DNA from: an uncultured Oscillospiraceae bacterium
Lineage (GTDB): Bacteria; Bacillota; Clostridia; Oscillospirales; Oscillospiraceae
Assembly: GCA_904398675.1 (NCBI GenBank)
Contig: CAJFPI010000253.1
Coordinates: 1-5,119, forward strand
DNA length: 5,119 bases
Direction: 5' to 3'
Made by a program: the position numbers and the translations under genes. Below are positions 1-4,190 of the stretch, in pieces; position 1 is the stretch's first letter, and every line of letters starts with the position of its first letter. The notes below the pieces were generated by a model that was given only the letters and a program-made list of their open reading frames with translations, was not told the DNA's origin and searched no databases.

Positions 1-138
1 GGTGGGCTTGGGATCGGCGGCTCCGCAGGCCGAGGACGGCTCGGCGGGCTTGTCCCCGGCGCCGCAGGCGCTCCCACAGGCGGAAGATGCCTTGGCCTCA
101 GTATTCCGGCTCCAGCCAAACAGATTCTTCAGTGCCAT
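1..138 (-). CDS. Small Cys/Ala/Pro-rich protein, C-terminus beyond the window edge
   Basis: Reading leftward from an ATG at 138-136, 46 codons stay open to the window edge, so the gene is partial. A good Shine-Dalgarno (GAGGAGGA) lies just upstream. The product starts MALKNLFGWSRNTEAK and continues with a low-complexity stretch in which ACG units recur (ACGSACGAGDKPAEPSSACG, then AADPKPT). Five of the visible residues are Cys-Gly or lie next to such pairs, and the rest is mostly Ala, Pro, Lys and Asp. There is no signal peptide or membrane segment, so it is probably cytosolic. I do not recognise the family. Repeated Cys in a short hydrophilic peptide suggests metal or redox chemistry, or a modified-peptide precursor, but this is inference. 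It is divergent from an HxlR regulator, a family often controlled through a conserved N-terminal Cys, which fits a redox or electrophile response. Confidence 0.7.
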   Translation of the reverse strand, partial: MALKNLFGWSRNTEAKASSACGSACGAGDKPAEPSSACGAADPKPT

Positions 139-166
139 GATCAGTTCCTCCTCATGTTTTCTTTGG

Positions 167-190
167 GAGAATCAGGCGTTTCCTGATCTC
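167..190 (-). promoter_or_regulatory. Hairpin at the predicted 5' end of the peptide mRNA
   Basis: ATCAGG (171-176) and CCTGAT (182-187) form a perfect 6-bp inverted repeat around a 5-nt loop. It is extended by GAG/CTC pairs across a one-base bulge. If transcription starts near 191, the hairpin sits at the extreme 5' end of the peptide mRNA, a place where stems often protect against decay. It leaves the Shine-Dalgarno free, so it is not an obvious translation switch. Confidence 0.4.
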
Positions 191-197
191 TGTTTTC

Positions 198-226
198 AGT
201 ATAGCGGGCCCAATTTGTACCCAAAA
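198..226 (-). promoter_or_regulatory. Probable promoter of the Cys-rich peptide gene
   Basis: On the minus strand a TATACT -10 box (203-198) is preceded by a 17-bp spacer and a weak -35 (TTTTGG, 226-221). Transcription would begin near 191, leaving a leader of about 53 nt before the ATG. The -10 is good and the -35 is poor, which is common where a regulator acts. The -35 lies inside the GTAC-N6-GTAC element. Confidence 0.5.
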
Positions 227-230
227 GTAC
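213..230. promoter_or_regulatory. Candidate HxlR operator (GTAC-N6-GTAC)
   Basis: GTACCCAAAAGTAC (217-230) has two GTAC arms six bases apart and overlaps the -35 of the leftward peptide promoter. HxlR/YodB-type dimers generally bind short inverted repeats of this layout. The preceding bases give ATTTGTACC (213-221), which recurs exactly at 862-870 next to another predicted promoter. Binding by the adjacent HxlR protein is inferred from position. Confidence 0.4.
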
Positions 231-241
231 GCACTTTTTTA

Positions 242-276
242 TGACCGGGTCACCTTTTTGTAACCTCTTGACCGGG
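242..276. promoter_or_regulatory. TGACCGGG repeats upstream of and on the hxlR -35
   Basis: TGACC-G-GGTCA (242-252) is a perfect 11-bp palindrome. Its left part, TGACCGGG, is repeated at 269-276, where it overlaps the TTGACC -35 box. The 27-bp offset is not an exact number of helical turns. The pair could be an autoregulatory or third-party site. It could also be chance, since part of the second copy is simply the -35 consensus. Confidence 0.25.
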
Positions 277-296
277 CCGAAAGCGGCATATATAAT
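268..296 (+). promoter_or_regulatory. Strong sigma-A-type promoter of hxlR
   Basis: TTGACC (268-273), a 17-bp spacer and a perfect TATAAT (291-296) make a near-consensus housekeeping promoter. The predicted start is near 303, giving a leader of about 40 nt. The leader contains the AAGGAGGG ribosome site (329-336) before the ATG at 343. Confidence 0.85.
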
Positions 297-342
297 GAGG
301 GCATCACAACCAGATCACAGCACGCCGTAAGGAGGGACCTGC

Positions 343-675
343 ATGCTGACAAAAGAAGAGCTTCCGGCCTGCCCCGTCGCCACCACCGTACAGCTCGTCG
401 GGAGCAAGTGGAAACTGCTGATTCTCCGCAACCTGCTGGCCCGGCCCTGGCGGTTCAACGAGCTGAAAAAGAATTTGGAGGGGATCAGCCAGAAGGTGCT
501 CACCGACAGTCTGCGCTCCTTGGAGGAGGACGGCATCGTCACCCGGACAGTGTATCCGGAGGTCCCGCCCCGGGTGGAGTACTCCCTGAGTGAGCTGGGC
601 AACTCCATGCGCCCCATTATCCGCGCCATGGAGCAGTGGGAACTGGAGTATCAGGAGCAGGTGAAGAACCGGTAA
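343..675 (+). CDS. HxlR-family winged-helix transcriptional regulator
   Basis: The 110-residue product has the normal HxlR length and layout. It opens with the family signature around Cys10 (ACPVATTVQLVGSKWKLLIL, residues 9-28). A winged helix follows: RFNELKKNLEGISQK (37-51), recognition helix region SQKVLTDSLRSLEEDG (49-64), and a wing around RTVYPEVPPRVEYSLS (68-83). A C-terminal dimerisation helix ends the protein. In relatives such as YodB, CatR and HypR the Cys near residue 10 senses quinones, aldehydes or disulfide stress, so Cys10 is a plausible sensor here. AAGGAGGG lies 6 bases upstream of the ATG, and the start is secure. The divergent Cys-rich peptide gene is the obvious target. 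The gene is monocistronic, with a terminator 50 bases after the stop. The family call is firm; the inducer is unknown. Confidence 0.95.
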   Translation: MLTKEELPACPVATTVQLVGSKWKLLILRNLLARPWRFNELKKNLEGISQKVLTDSLRSLEEDGIVTRTVYPEVPPRVEYSLSELGNSMRPIIRAMEQWELEYQEQVKNR

Positions 676-721
676 AAGGCCATCCCATGTATCAGTCAGC
701 TGCGCTGCGGCGGCAAAAAGC

Positions 722-777
722 AAAAAGGCCGCATTCCTGCGACTGGTCAGTCCAGCCCGCAGGAGTGCGGCTTTTTT
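722..777 (+). terminator. Intrinsic terminator of hxlR
   Basis: A 14-bp stem pairs 728-741 (GCCGCATTCCTGCG) with 758-771 (CGCAGGAGTGCGGC), with only one T-G wobble. T6 follows at 772-777. The 16-nt loop contains its own CTGG/CCAG mini-stem. An A5 run at 722-726 means the structure could also work leftward. Confidence 0.9.
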
Positions 778-788
778 CTGCGCCTAGA

Positions 789-821
789 TGGCAGTTTCCA
801 TCACAGAGCGGGAAACTGCTG
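789..821. repeat. Perfect 9-bp inverted repeat (hairpin)
   Basis: GCAGTTTCC (791-799) and GGAAACTGC (811-819) are perfect reverse complements separated by 11 bases, and two G-U pairs could extend the stem outward. No T-run follows, so it is not a standard terminator. It lies in non-coding DNA between the hxlR terminator and the next promoter. Its role is unknown. Confidence 0.6.
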
Positions 822-830
822 CGCCCTGAT

Positions 831-870
831 GCATTATGTACCGGCAGGAGAGCTGTCCTGCATTTGTACC
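831..870. repeat. Direct repeat GCATT(A)TGTACC flanking a GCAGGA/TCCTGC hairpin
   Basis: GCATTATGTACC (831-842) and GCATTTGTACC (860-870) differ by one inserted base. They flank a 6-bp inverted repeat, GCAGGA (844-849) and TCCTGC (856-861). The right copy contains ATTTGTACC, identical to 213-221 in the hxlR control region, and covers the -35 area of the promoter at 864-893. This arrangement looks like paired regulator sites. Confidence 0.45.
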
Positions 871-893
871 ATTTGAACGATGTGTGATAGAAT
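864..893 (+). promoter_or_regulatory. Extended -10 promoter candidate
   Basis: TAGAAT (888-893) matches five of six -10 bases and is preceded by TGA (885-887), giving the TGn extended -10 element. The -35 (TTGTAC, 864-869, 18-bp spacer) is weak, as expected for an extended -10 promoter. The start would be near 900, just where the structured stretch begins. Other -35 placements, such as TTGAAC at 873, are too close. Confidence 0.45.
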
Positions 894-899
894 AAGGCT

Positions 900-966
900 G
901 TGCTGCACCCCGCGCATGGAACTGCGGGAGGGGTGAGGGCGATTTCCAGCCCTGCAGGCATTTTTT
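900..966 (+). ncRNA. Candidate structured leader or small RNA ending in T6
   Basis: Starting at the predicted transcription start, 901-960 can fold into a three-way junction. The closing helix is TGCTGCA (901-907) with TGCAGGCA (953-960), with one bulged base. The second arm is CCCC (908-911) with GGGG (930-933), with inner CGC/GCG pairs. The third arm is AGGGC (936-940) with GCCCT (949-953), sharing one base with the closing helix. T6 (961-966) follows the closing helix directly, as in an intrinsic terminator. It could be a roughly 66-nt small RNA or an attenuator ahead of the membrane protein gene, whose ATG is 40 bases downstream. I match it to no known riboswitch or ribozyme class. The fold was done by eye. 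Confidence 0.35.
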
Positions 967-1005
967 GCGCTTGGTCAGGTCAGTGTGTTAAGAGAGGCTG
1001 GTATC

Positions 1006-1670
1006 ATGAAACCGAGGAGGACTTCCGCGAAACGTATTTATCTCAAGTGGCCCTGGAATGTAATCGTCTACATCCTTCTGGCGGCAGCGCTGCGCATCTT
1101 TGCCATCCCTCTGATCCTCCTGATCATGTGGTGGAACAAGAAACAGCAGCCCGACGGCCCGGAGAAGGGCTGCTGCCTCCAGCGCACCCGGAGCCGGCTG
1201 ATCGGGCTGGTCCCGGCCGCCCTCCTGGCAGTGGGCGGCGGCCTGGCCGTCTGTCTCTATGAGATCTGGATCGTGGATGACCGGCGGAATTATCAGATTG
1301 CCACCCTGCGCAGCAGCAGGAGCTGGAACAGGCCATGGACTGCCTGCGCCGCCGTGCTCCTGCTGCGGCCTTTGGGAAATACGACTCCATGGAGTACAAC
1401 GACCTGATTTACGCCAAGGAGGAGGAGCAGCAGTACGCCCAGGAGCGGGCCTATCGCCGGCGGAAAGCCCGGCTTGAGGAGCAGAACCGCCGGGAACAGG
1501 AGCAGCAGGCCCAGAATCAGGTGCCCACCCTGCCCGCTCACAGACTCCGCATGCCTGACAGCGGCGGCGGTACGGAAACTCTCCCGGGTGTCAGGGGTTA
1601 TATAAGATCATGTGCAGAATCGCCATCTCGCCGCCGGGATTCCGATATGTGTGGGGCGTGTCCCCCCTGA
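1006..1670 (+). pseudogene. Two-TM coiled-coil membrane protein, broken by a -1 frameshift
   Basis: The ATG at 1006 follows an AGAGAGG ribosome site (991-997). In the first frame the protein has a basic start (MKPRRTSAKR) and two hydrophobic segments, at about residues 18-43 and 65-89. It reads convincingly to about residue 102 and then becomes low-complexity until a TGA at 1405-1407. From about 1311 the -1 frame takes over with QQQELEQAMDCLRRR. A charged Glu/Gln/Arg coiled-coil-like stretch follows (KEEEQQYAQERAYRRRKARL and onward) to about 1545. Both halves have GC-rich codons and read as coding. One lost base near 1309-1311 (for example CGCCAG to CGCAG) would explain the break. The tail after about 1545 is doubtful: its stop at 1668-1670 lies 80 bases inside the convergent gene, so a second lesion is possible. 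I do not recognise the family. It may be a true pseudogene or a sequencing error. Confidence 0.6.
1554..1595. repeat. 7-bp inverted repeat CCTGACA/TGTCAGG at the convergent gene ends
   Basis: CCTGACA (1554-1560) and TGTCAGG (1589-1595) are perfect reverse complements 28 bases apart. The right arm includes the stop codon of the leftward XRE-cupin gene. No T-run follows on either strand, so it is at best a weak terminator. It may be chance. Confidence 0.3.
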
Positions 1671-2142
1671 ACCGGACGCTCTCCCCTCTGGATGCCTGGA
1701 AACGCCTGCCTGCCGCAGTAATTTCCACCTCCCCGGCAAAGACGGTGATGAACTCTGTCGTCCCCTGCAGGTGGGACTCGGACTGCCAAAAACTGTCCGG
1801 CTCCAGCTCCAGATAGTAGACGGCAAATCTCCGGTTTTCATCGTCTGGGAAGATGGGATAGTTTCGGACCTTGCCCGCATCCTCCTGAATCGGCTGGATG
1901 TCCTCTGTCCTGACGATCTCAAATGCAGCCTTTGGGCGAACTGTCAGGGCATCGAAGGGAACCCGCATGCCGTTGGACAGTTTCCAGAGTGTTGAAATGG
2001 TGGGATTTCCCTCGCCTCGCTCGATTTGAGACAGCATGCTTTTGCTGACGCCGCTGAGCCTGGACAGCTCGTCCATGCTCAGTTTTTTCTCCTCTCGCAG
2101 ACGCCTGATATTCCTTGCGACGATTTGATTCATCTGATCCAC
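1591..2142 (-). CDS. XRE-family regulator with C-terminal cupin sensor domain
   Basis: From a GTG start (2142-2140) the product is 183 residues, typical for HTH-cupin regulators. Residues 8-65 form the lambda-repressor-like HTH (NIRRLREEKKLSMDELSRLS, then SKSMLSQIERGEGNPTISTL). After a linker, residues 105-180 form a cupin barrel with motif-like residues SHLQGTTEFITVFAGEVEI (H124, E130) and DTPHTYRN (H164), which usually bind a metal or small ligand. The GTG is preferred because AAGGAAGGG lies 5 bases upstream. An ATG at 2133 is an alternative with a long spacer. The upstream in-frame ATG at 2178 has no ribosome site and nearly coincides with the predicted transcription start. The gene is divergent from a LysE-type exporter. 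Relatives typically regulate such neighbours and sense the exported metabolite, so autoregulation plus exporter control is the likely role. Confidence 0.92.
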   Translation of the reverse strand: MDQMNQIVARNIRRLREEKKLSMDELSRLSGVSKSMLSQIERGEGNPTISTLWKLSNGMRVPFDALTVRPKAAFEIVRTEDIQPIQEDAGKVRNYPIFPDDENRRFAVYYLELEPDSFWQSESHLQGTTEFITVFAGEVEITAAGRRFQASRGESVRFRGDTPHTYRNPGGEMAILHMILYNP

Positions 2143-2147
2143 AAAAA

Positions 2148-2156
2148 CCCTTCCTT
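2148..2156 (-). promoter_or_regulatory. Ribosome binding site deciding the XRE-cupin start
   Basis: AAGGAAGGG on the minus strand ends 5 bases before GTG (2142) and 14 bases before ATG (2133). Spacing favours the GTG. The first in-frame ATG (2178) lies upstream of this site and lacks one of its own. Confidence 0.6.
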
Positions 2157-2186
2157 CTGTTGACAATATAACAAACATAATATATC

Positions 2187-2216
2187 ATTATAAAGAACAC
2201 GTTCGATTTATCGAAC
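2187..2216 (-). promoter_or_regulatory. Probable promoter of the XRE-cupin gene
   Basis: A perfect TATAAT on the minus strand (2192-2187) has a poor -35 (TTCGAT, 2215-2210) at 17 bp, which lies inside the palindromic operator. The start would be near 2180, giving a leader of about 38 nt to the GTG at 2142. A dimer bound to the palindrome would cover the -35, consistent with autorepression. Confidence 0.5.
2195..2216. promoter_or_regulatory. Candidate XRE-cupin operator, perfect palindrome
   Basis: GTTCGATTTATCGAAC (2201-2216) has 7-bp perfect arms around TT. A further GAAC arm at 2195-2198 makes GAAC-AC-GTTC (2195-2204), so three half-sites lie in 22 bases. Size and symmetry suit an XRE dimer, and the position is between the divergent regulator and exporter genes, covering the regulator's -35. 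Confidence 0.6.
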
Positions 2217-2228
2217 AATATATTATAT

Positions 2229-2234
2229 TATACT
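2229..2234 (+). promoter_or_regulatory. Possible -10 box of the LysE-type gene
   Basis: TATACT lies 32 bases before the ATG in a very AT-rich run (2217-2234). No good -35 is seen; the 17-bp position (2206-2211) falls in the right arm of the palindrome. This suggests that the exporter promoter is weak or activator-dependent and shares the operator. Other -10 registers in the same run are possible. Confidence 0.35.
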
Positions 2235-2266
2235 GTTTTCTGCGCGTTTGTAAAGGGGGCGATCAG

Positions 2267-2848
2267 ATGTTTCCAGTTTCCGAGTTCCTGATCTACTGTT
2301 TTGTCACCACCTATACGCCTGGGACAAACAACCTGCTCTCCATGAGCTATGCCGCTCGGCTGGGATTCCGGCGCAGTTACCGGTTTAATCTCGGTATCGC
2401 GGCGGGCTTTCTGATCGTTATGGCCGTGTGCACGCTGTTCAGTTCCACACTCTACACGCTGCTGCCGCGCGTGAAGATGGTCATGCAGATTTTGGGGGCG
2501 GCCTATATGCTGTATTTGGCGTGGAAGGTCTGGAGGAGCGGCTCACATCTGGAGGCGGAGGATACGCGGGAGGCCGGTTTTCTCTCCGGTATGCTCCTGC
2601 AGTTTATGAACCCCAAGATCTTTATCTACGCGATCACGGCAATGTCTCTTTATATCCTGCCATTCTATCGCTCTGCCGCGGCCCTGGCCGGATTCACTCT
2701 GCTGCTGGCGGCGATCGGCGCCTCCGGCACGTTTGCCTGGGCCCTGTGCGGGACCGCGCTCTGCCGTTTCACCGCAAGGCATGCCAGAGCGGTCAATCTG
2801 GCTATGGCGCTGCTGCTGGTTTACTGCACGGTTTCTCTGTTCCTGTAA
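2267..2848 (+). CDS. LysE/RhtB-family exporter (amino acid or related metabolite efflux)
   Basis: This 193-residue integral membrane protein has the usual LysE/RhtB length and about six hydrophobic segments. The N-terminal family motif appears as TPGTNNLLSMSYAARLG (17-33), with Thr at the place of the common Pro in TPGPN. The second signature is GFLSGMLLQFMNPKIFIYAI (104-123), containing the conserved NPK. Such proteins use the proton gradient to export amino acids, homoserine lactones or similar compounds. The substrate cannot be read from the sequence. AAAGGGGG lies 7 bases before the ATG. The divergent XRE-cupin gene is the likely regulator, and the gene is followed 24 bases later by the convergent MFS gene. 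Confidence 0.93.
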   Translation: MFPVSEFLIYCFVTTYTPGTNNLLSMSYAARLGFRRSYRFNLGIAAGFLIVMAVCTLFSSTLYTLLPRVKMVMQILGAAYMLYLAWKVWRSGSHLEAEDTREAGFLSGMLLQFMNPKIFIYAITAMSLYILPFYRSAAALAGFTLLLAAIGASGTFAWALCGTALCRFTARHARAVNLAMALLLVYCTVSLFL

Positions 2849-2849
2849 A

Positions 2850-2867
2850 TTGTGCCGGACGGCACAA
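2850..2867. terminator. Short hairpin between convergent LysE and MFS genes
   Basis: TTGTGCC (2850-2856) and GGCACAA (2861-2867) form a perfect 7-bp stem with a GGAC tetraloop. It begins right after the LysE-type stop and ends 5 bases before the MFS stop on the other strand. T-runs are short (AATTT when read leftward, none rightward), so termination would be modest. Position between two convergent stops is the main support. Confidence 0.5.
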
Positions 2868-2872
2868 AAGCA

Positions 2873-4069
2873 TCATGCGTGATTGGGCCTGCCTGCCATC
2901 GCGGTGCGGCTCGACGCACAGGAAGTTTCATGAGCGAAGACCATAAAGGCCAAAATCAGCAGCAGATACAGCGGCAGAAGGGCTGCGCTGATGCGGTCGG
3001 CAATCATGCCGAACACCGGGGGCATAAGGCAGGTGCCGACATAGGCGGACGCCATTTGCACGCCGATGATGGCCTGTGACTTCTCCGGGCCGAAATGCGC
3101 AGGAGTCGCGTGGATCATCGATGGGTAAACCGGCGCGCAGCCCAAACCGATCAGCAGCAGTCCCGCAAGGGCAGTCCCCGTCCCAAACGGCAGGAACAGG
3201 CACAAAATCCCGGCCAAGATCAACCCCTGCCCCAGCCGGATCAGCTGCGTGTCGCGAAGCTTTAGCGTCAAAAATCCGCTGACCGCCCTGCCAGCCGTGA
3301 TGCCGACGAAAAACAGACTTGCGAAACCTGCAGCGGCGTCTGTGGAGAGTCCGCAGTGCATGACCAGATAGCTGCTTGCCCAGAGGCCGGTGGTCTGCTC
3401 CAAGGCGCAGTAACAGAAGAAAGCGGCCATAACCTCTTTCGCACCCGGTATATGGAGGATCCGGCCGAGTGAGAGGGCTGTATCCCCTTCAGGGCAGGGA
3501 GAAACGGCGGTGTCCGGCTGCCGCTGCCGTTTCCACAGCGGCAGGCTCAGAAGAAGGACGGCGGTCAAGACGATCTGGAGGACCGCGATATAGCGGTATC
3601 CCATATTCCACCCATGCCCGCCAGTCAGGGCATACCCCATTACATAGGGCCCCAATGAGGCGCCCACCCCCCACATGCAGTGAAGCCAACTCATGTGCCT
3701 GCTGGCATAGTGCAGTGCGACATAGTTGTTCAAGGACGCATCCACGCTCCCCGCGCCCAGCCCGTACGGCACTGCCCACAAGCACAGCGCGATGTAGGAG
3801 CGGCTGAAGGAAAATCCCATCAGGGCGGCTGCTGTCATCAGCACGCTGAATGCTGTGACCCGGCCTGCTCCGAACTTCCTGGTCAGCCGGTCGCTCTGCA
3901 GGCTGGAAAGGATTGTGCCGAAGGAGATCACCATGGAAAGCCCTCCAGCAAAGGACACGGGGACCGACAGCTCCTGATACATTGACGGCCATGCGGCGCC
4001 CAAGAGGGAATCAGGGAGCCCCAGGCTGATAAAAGCCAGATATATGATGGCCAATAATACTTGAAACAT
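2873..4069 (-). CDS. Major facilitator superfamily transporter
   Basis: From ATG 4069-4067 the product is 398 residues, the normal MFS size, with about 12 hydrophobic segments in two halves separated by a hydrophilic loop (about 180-205). Motif A appears as SDRLTRKFGAGRV (59-71) between TM2 and TM3. The segment ISLGLPDSLLGAAWPSM (14-30) and the WLHCMWGVGASLGPY stretch (128-142) resemble FucP-like sugar and drug MFS groups common in Firmicutes, but I would not name a substrate. This start is chosen because AGGAGG (4084-4079) lies 9 bases upstream. An open frame continues 63 codons further, but that part covers the promoter region and reads as non-coding. It is divergent from an AraC regulator with a cupin domain, as in uptake systems induced by their substrate. 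The C-terminal tail after about residue 380 is hydrophilic and Cys/Ser rich. Confidence 0.93.
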   Translation of the reverse strand: MFQVLLAIIYLAFISLGLPDSLLGAAWPSMYQELSVPVSFAGGLSMVISFGTILSSLQSDRLTRKFGAGRVTAFSVLMTAAALMGFSFSRSYIALCLWAVPYGLGAGSVDASLNNYVALHYASRHMSWLHCMWGVGASLGPYVMGYALTGGHGWNMGYRYIAVLQIVLTAVLLLSLPLWKRQRQPDTAVSPCPEGDTALSLGRILHIPGAKEVMAAFFCYCALEQTTGLWASSYLVMHCGLSTDAAAGFASLFFVGITAGRAVSGFLTLKLRDTQLIRLGQGLILAGILCLFLPFGTGTALAGLLLIGLGCAPVYPSMIHATPAHFGPEKSQAIIGVQMASAYVGTCLMPPVFGMIADRISAALLPLYLLLILAFMVFAHETSCASSRTAMAGRPNHA

Positions 4070-4080
4070 GTTTTCCTGCC

Positions 4081-4120
4081 TCCTGCTTGTCATTCTCCAA
4101 AAGAATACCGTCAAGCAGGA
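4081..4120 (-). promoter_or_regulatory. Leader hairpin overlapping the MFS Shine-Dalgarno
   Basis: In the MFS leader, TCCTGCTTGAC (4120-4110) pairs with GACAAGCAGGA (4091-4081) except for one A-A mismatch. An inner ATTCT/AGAAT stem caps it, with a 3-nt bulge. The downstream arm includes four bases of the AGGAGG ribosome site (4084-4079), so the fold could mask translation initiation. The same DNA also abuts the araC -35, so a protein-binding role is an alternative. Confidence 0.5.
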
Positions 4121-4133
4121 CTTGATACAAGTC
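4119..4133. promoter_or_regulatory. Candidate operator GACTTG-ATA-CAAGTC
   Basis: GACTTGATACAAGTC is a perfect inverted repeat with 6-bp arms and a 3-bp centre. It fully covers the -35 box of araC (4122-4127). Another half-site, TCAAG (4111-4115), lies just upstream. A repressor here would block araC transcription. AraC-type proteins more often use direct repeats, so another regulator, or AraC autorepression, is possible. Confidence 0.5.
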
Positions 4134-4150
4134 AAATTCGGCCGTATAAT
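4122..4150 (+). promoter_or_regulatory. Strong promoter of the AraC-type gene
   Basis: TTGATA (4122-4127), a 17-bp spacer and perfect TATAAT (4145-4150) give a near-consensus promoter. The start is predicted near 4157, leaving a leader of about 34 nt that contains AAAGGAGG (4176-4183). Confidence 0.85.
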
Positions 4151-4171
4151 ATAAAAAAACCGCCAAGTCGA
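4143..4171 (-). promoter_or_regulatory. Possible divergent MFS promoter overlapping the araC promoter
   Basis: On the minus strand TCGACT (4171-4166), a 17-bp spacer and TATACG (4148-4143) match four -35 bases and four -10 bases. It would start near 4136 and place both the palindrome and the 40-nt hairpin in the MFS leader. The two -10 boxes overlap, so the promoters would compete. Confidence 0.3.
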
Positions 4172-4190
4172 TGGTAAAGGAGGCGCAGGG

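Noticed and set aside
139..155. Tiny frame ATG AGG AGG AAC TGA overlapping the peptide Shine-Dalgarno on the minus strand
   Set aside because: It has four codons and no ribosome site of its own. It is most likely a by-product of the AGGAGG sequence.
1309..1330. Programmed -1 ribosomal frameshift
   Set aside because: No X-XXY-YYZ slippery sequence is present at the frame junction, so a base deletion or sequence error is simpler.
1124..1399. Minus-strand open frame rich in Arg/Pro/Ser opposite the membrane protein gene
   Set aside because: It has no ribosome site and a GC-rich shadow composition, and it lies antisense to a better-supported gene.
1554..1595. Inverted repeat as transposon ends or an attachment site
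   Set aside because: The arms are only 7 bp, no transposase or integrase is nearby, and there is no target duplication.
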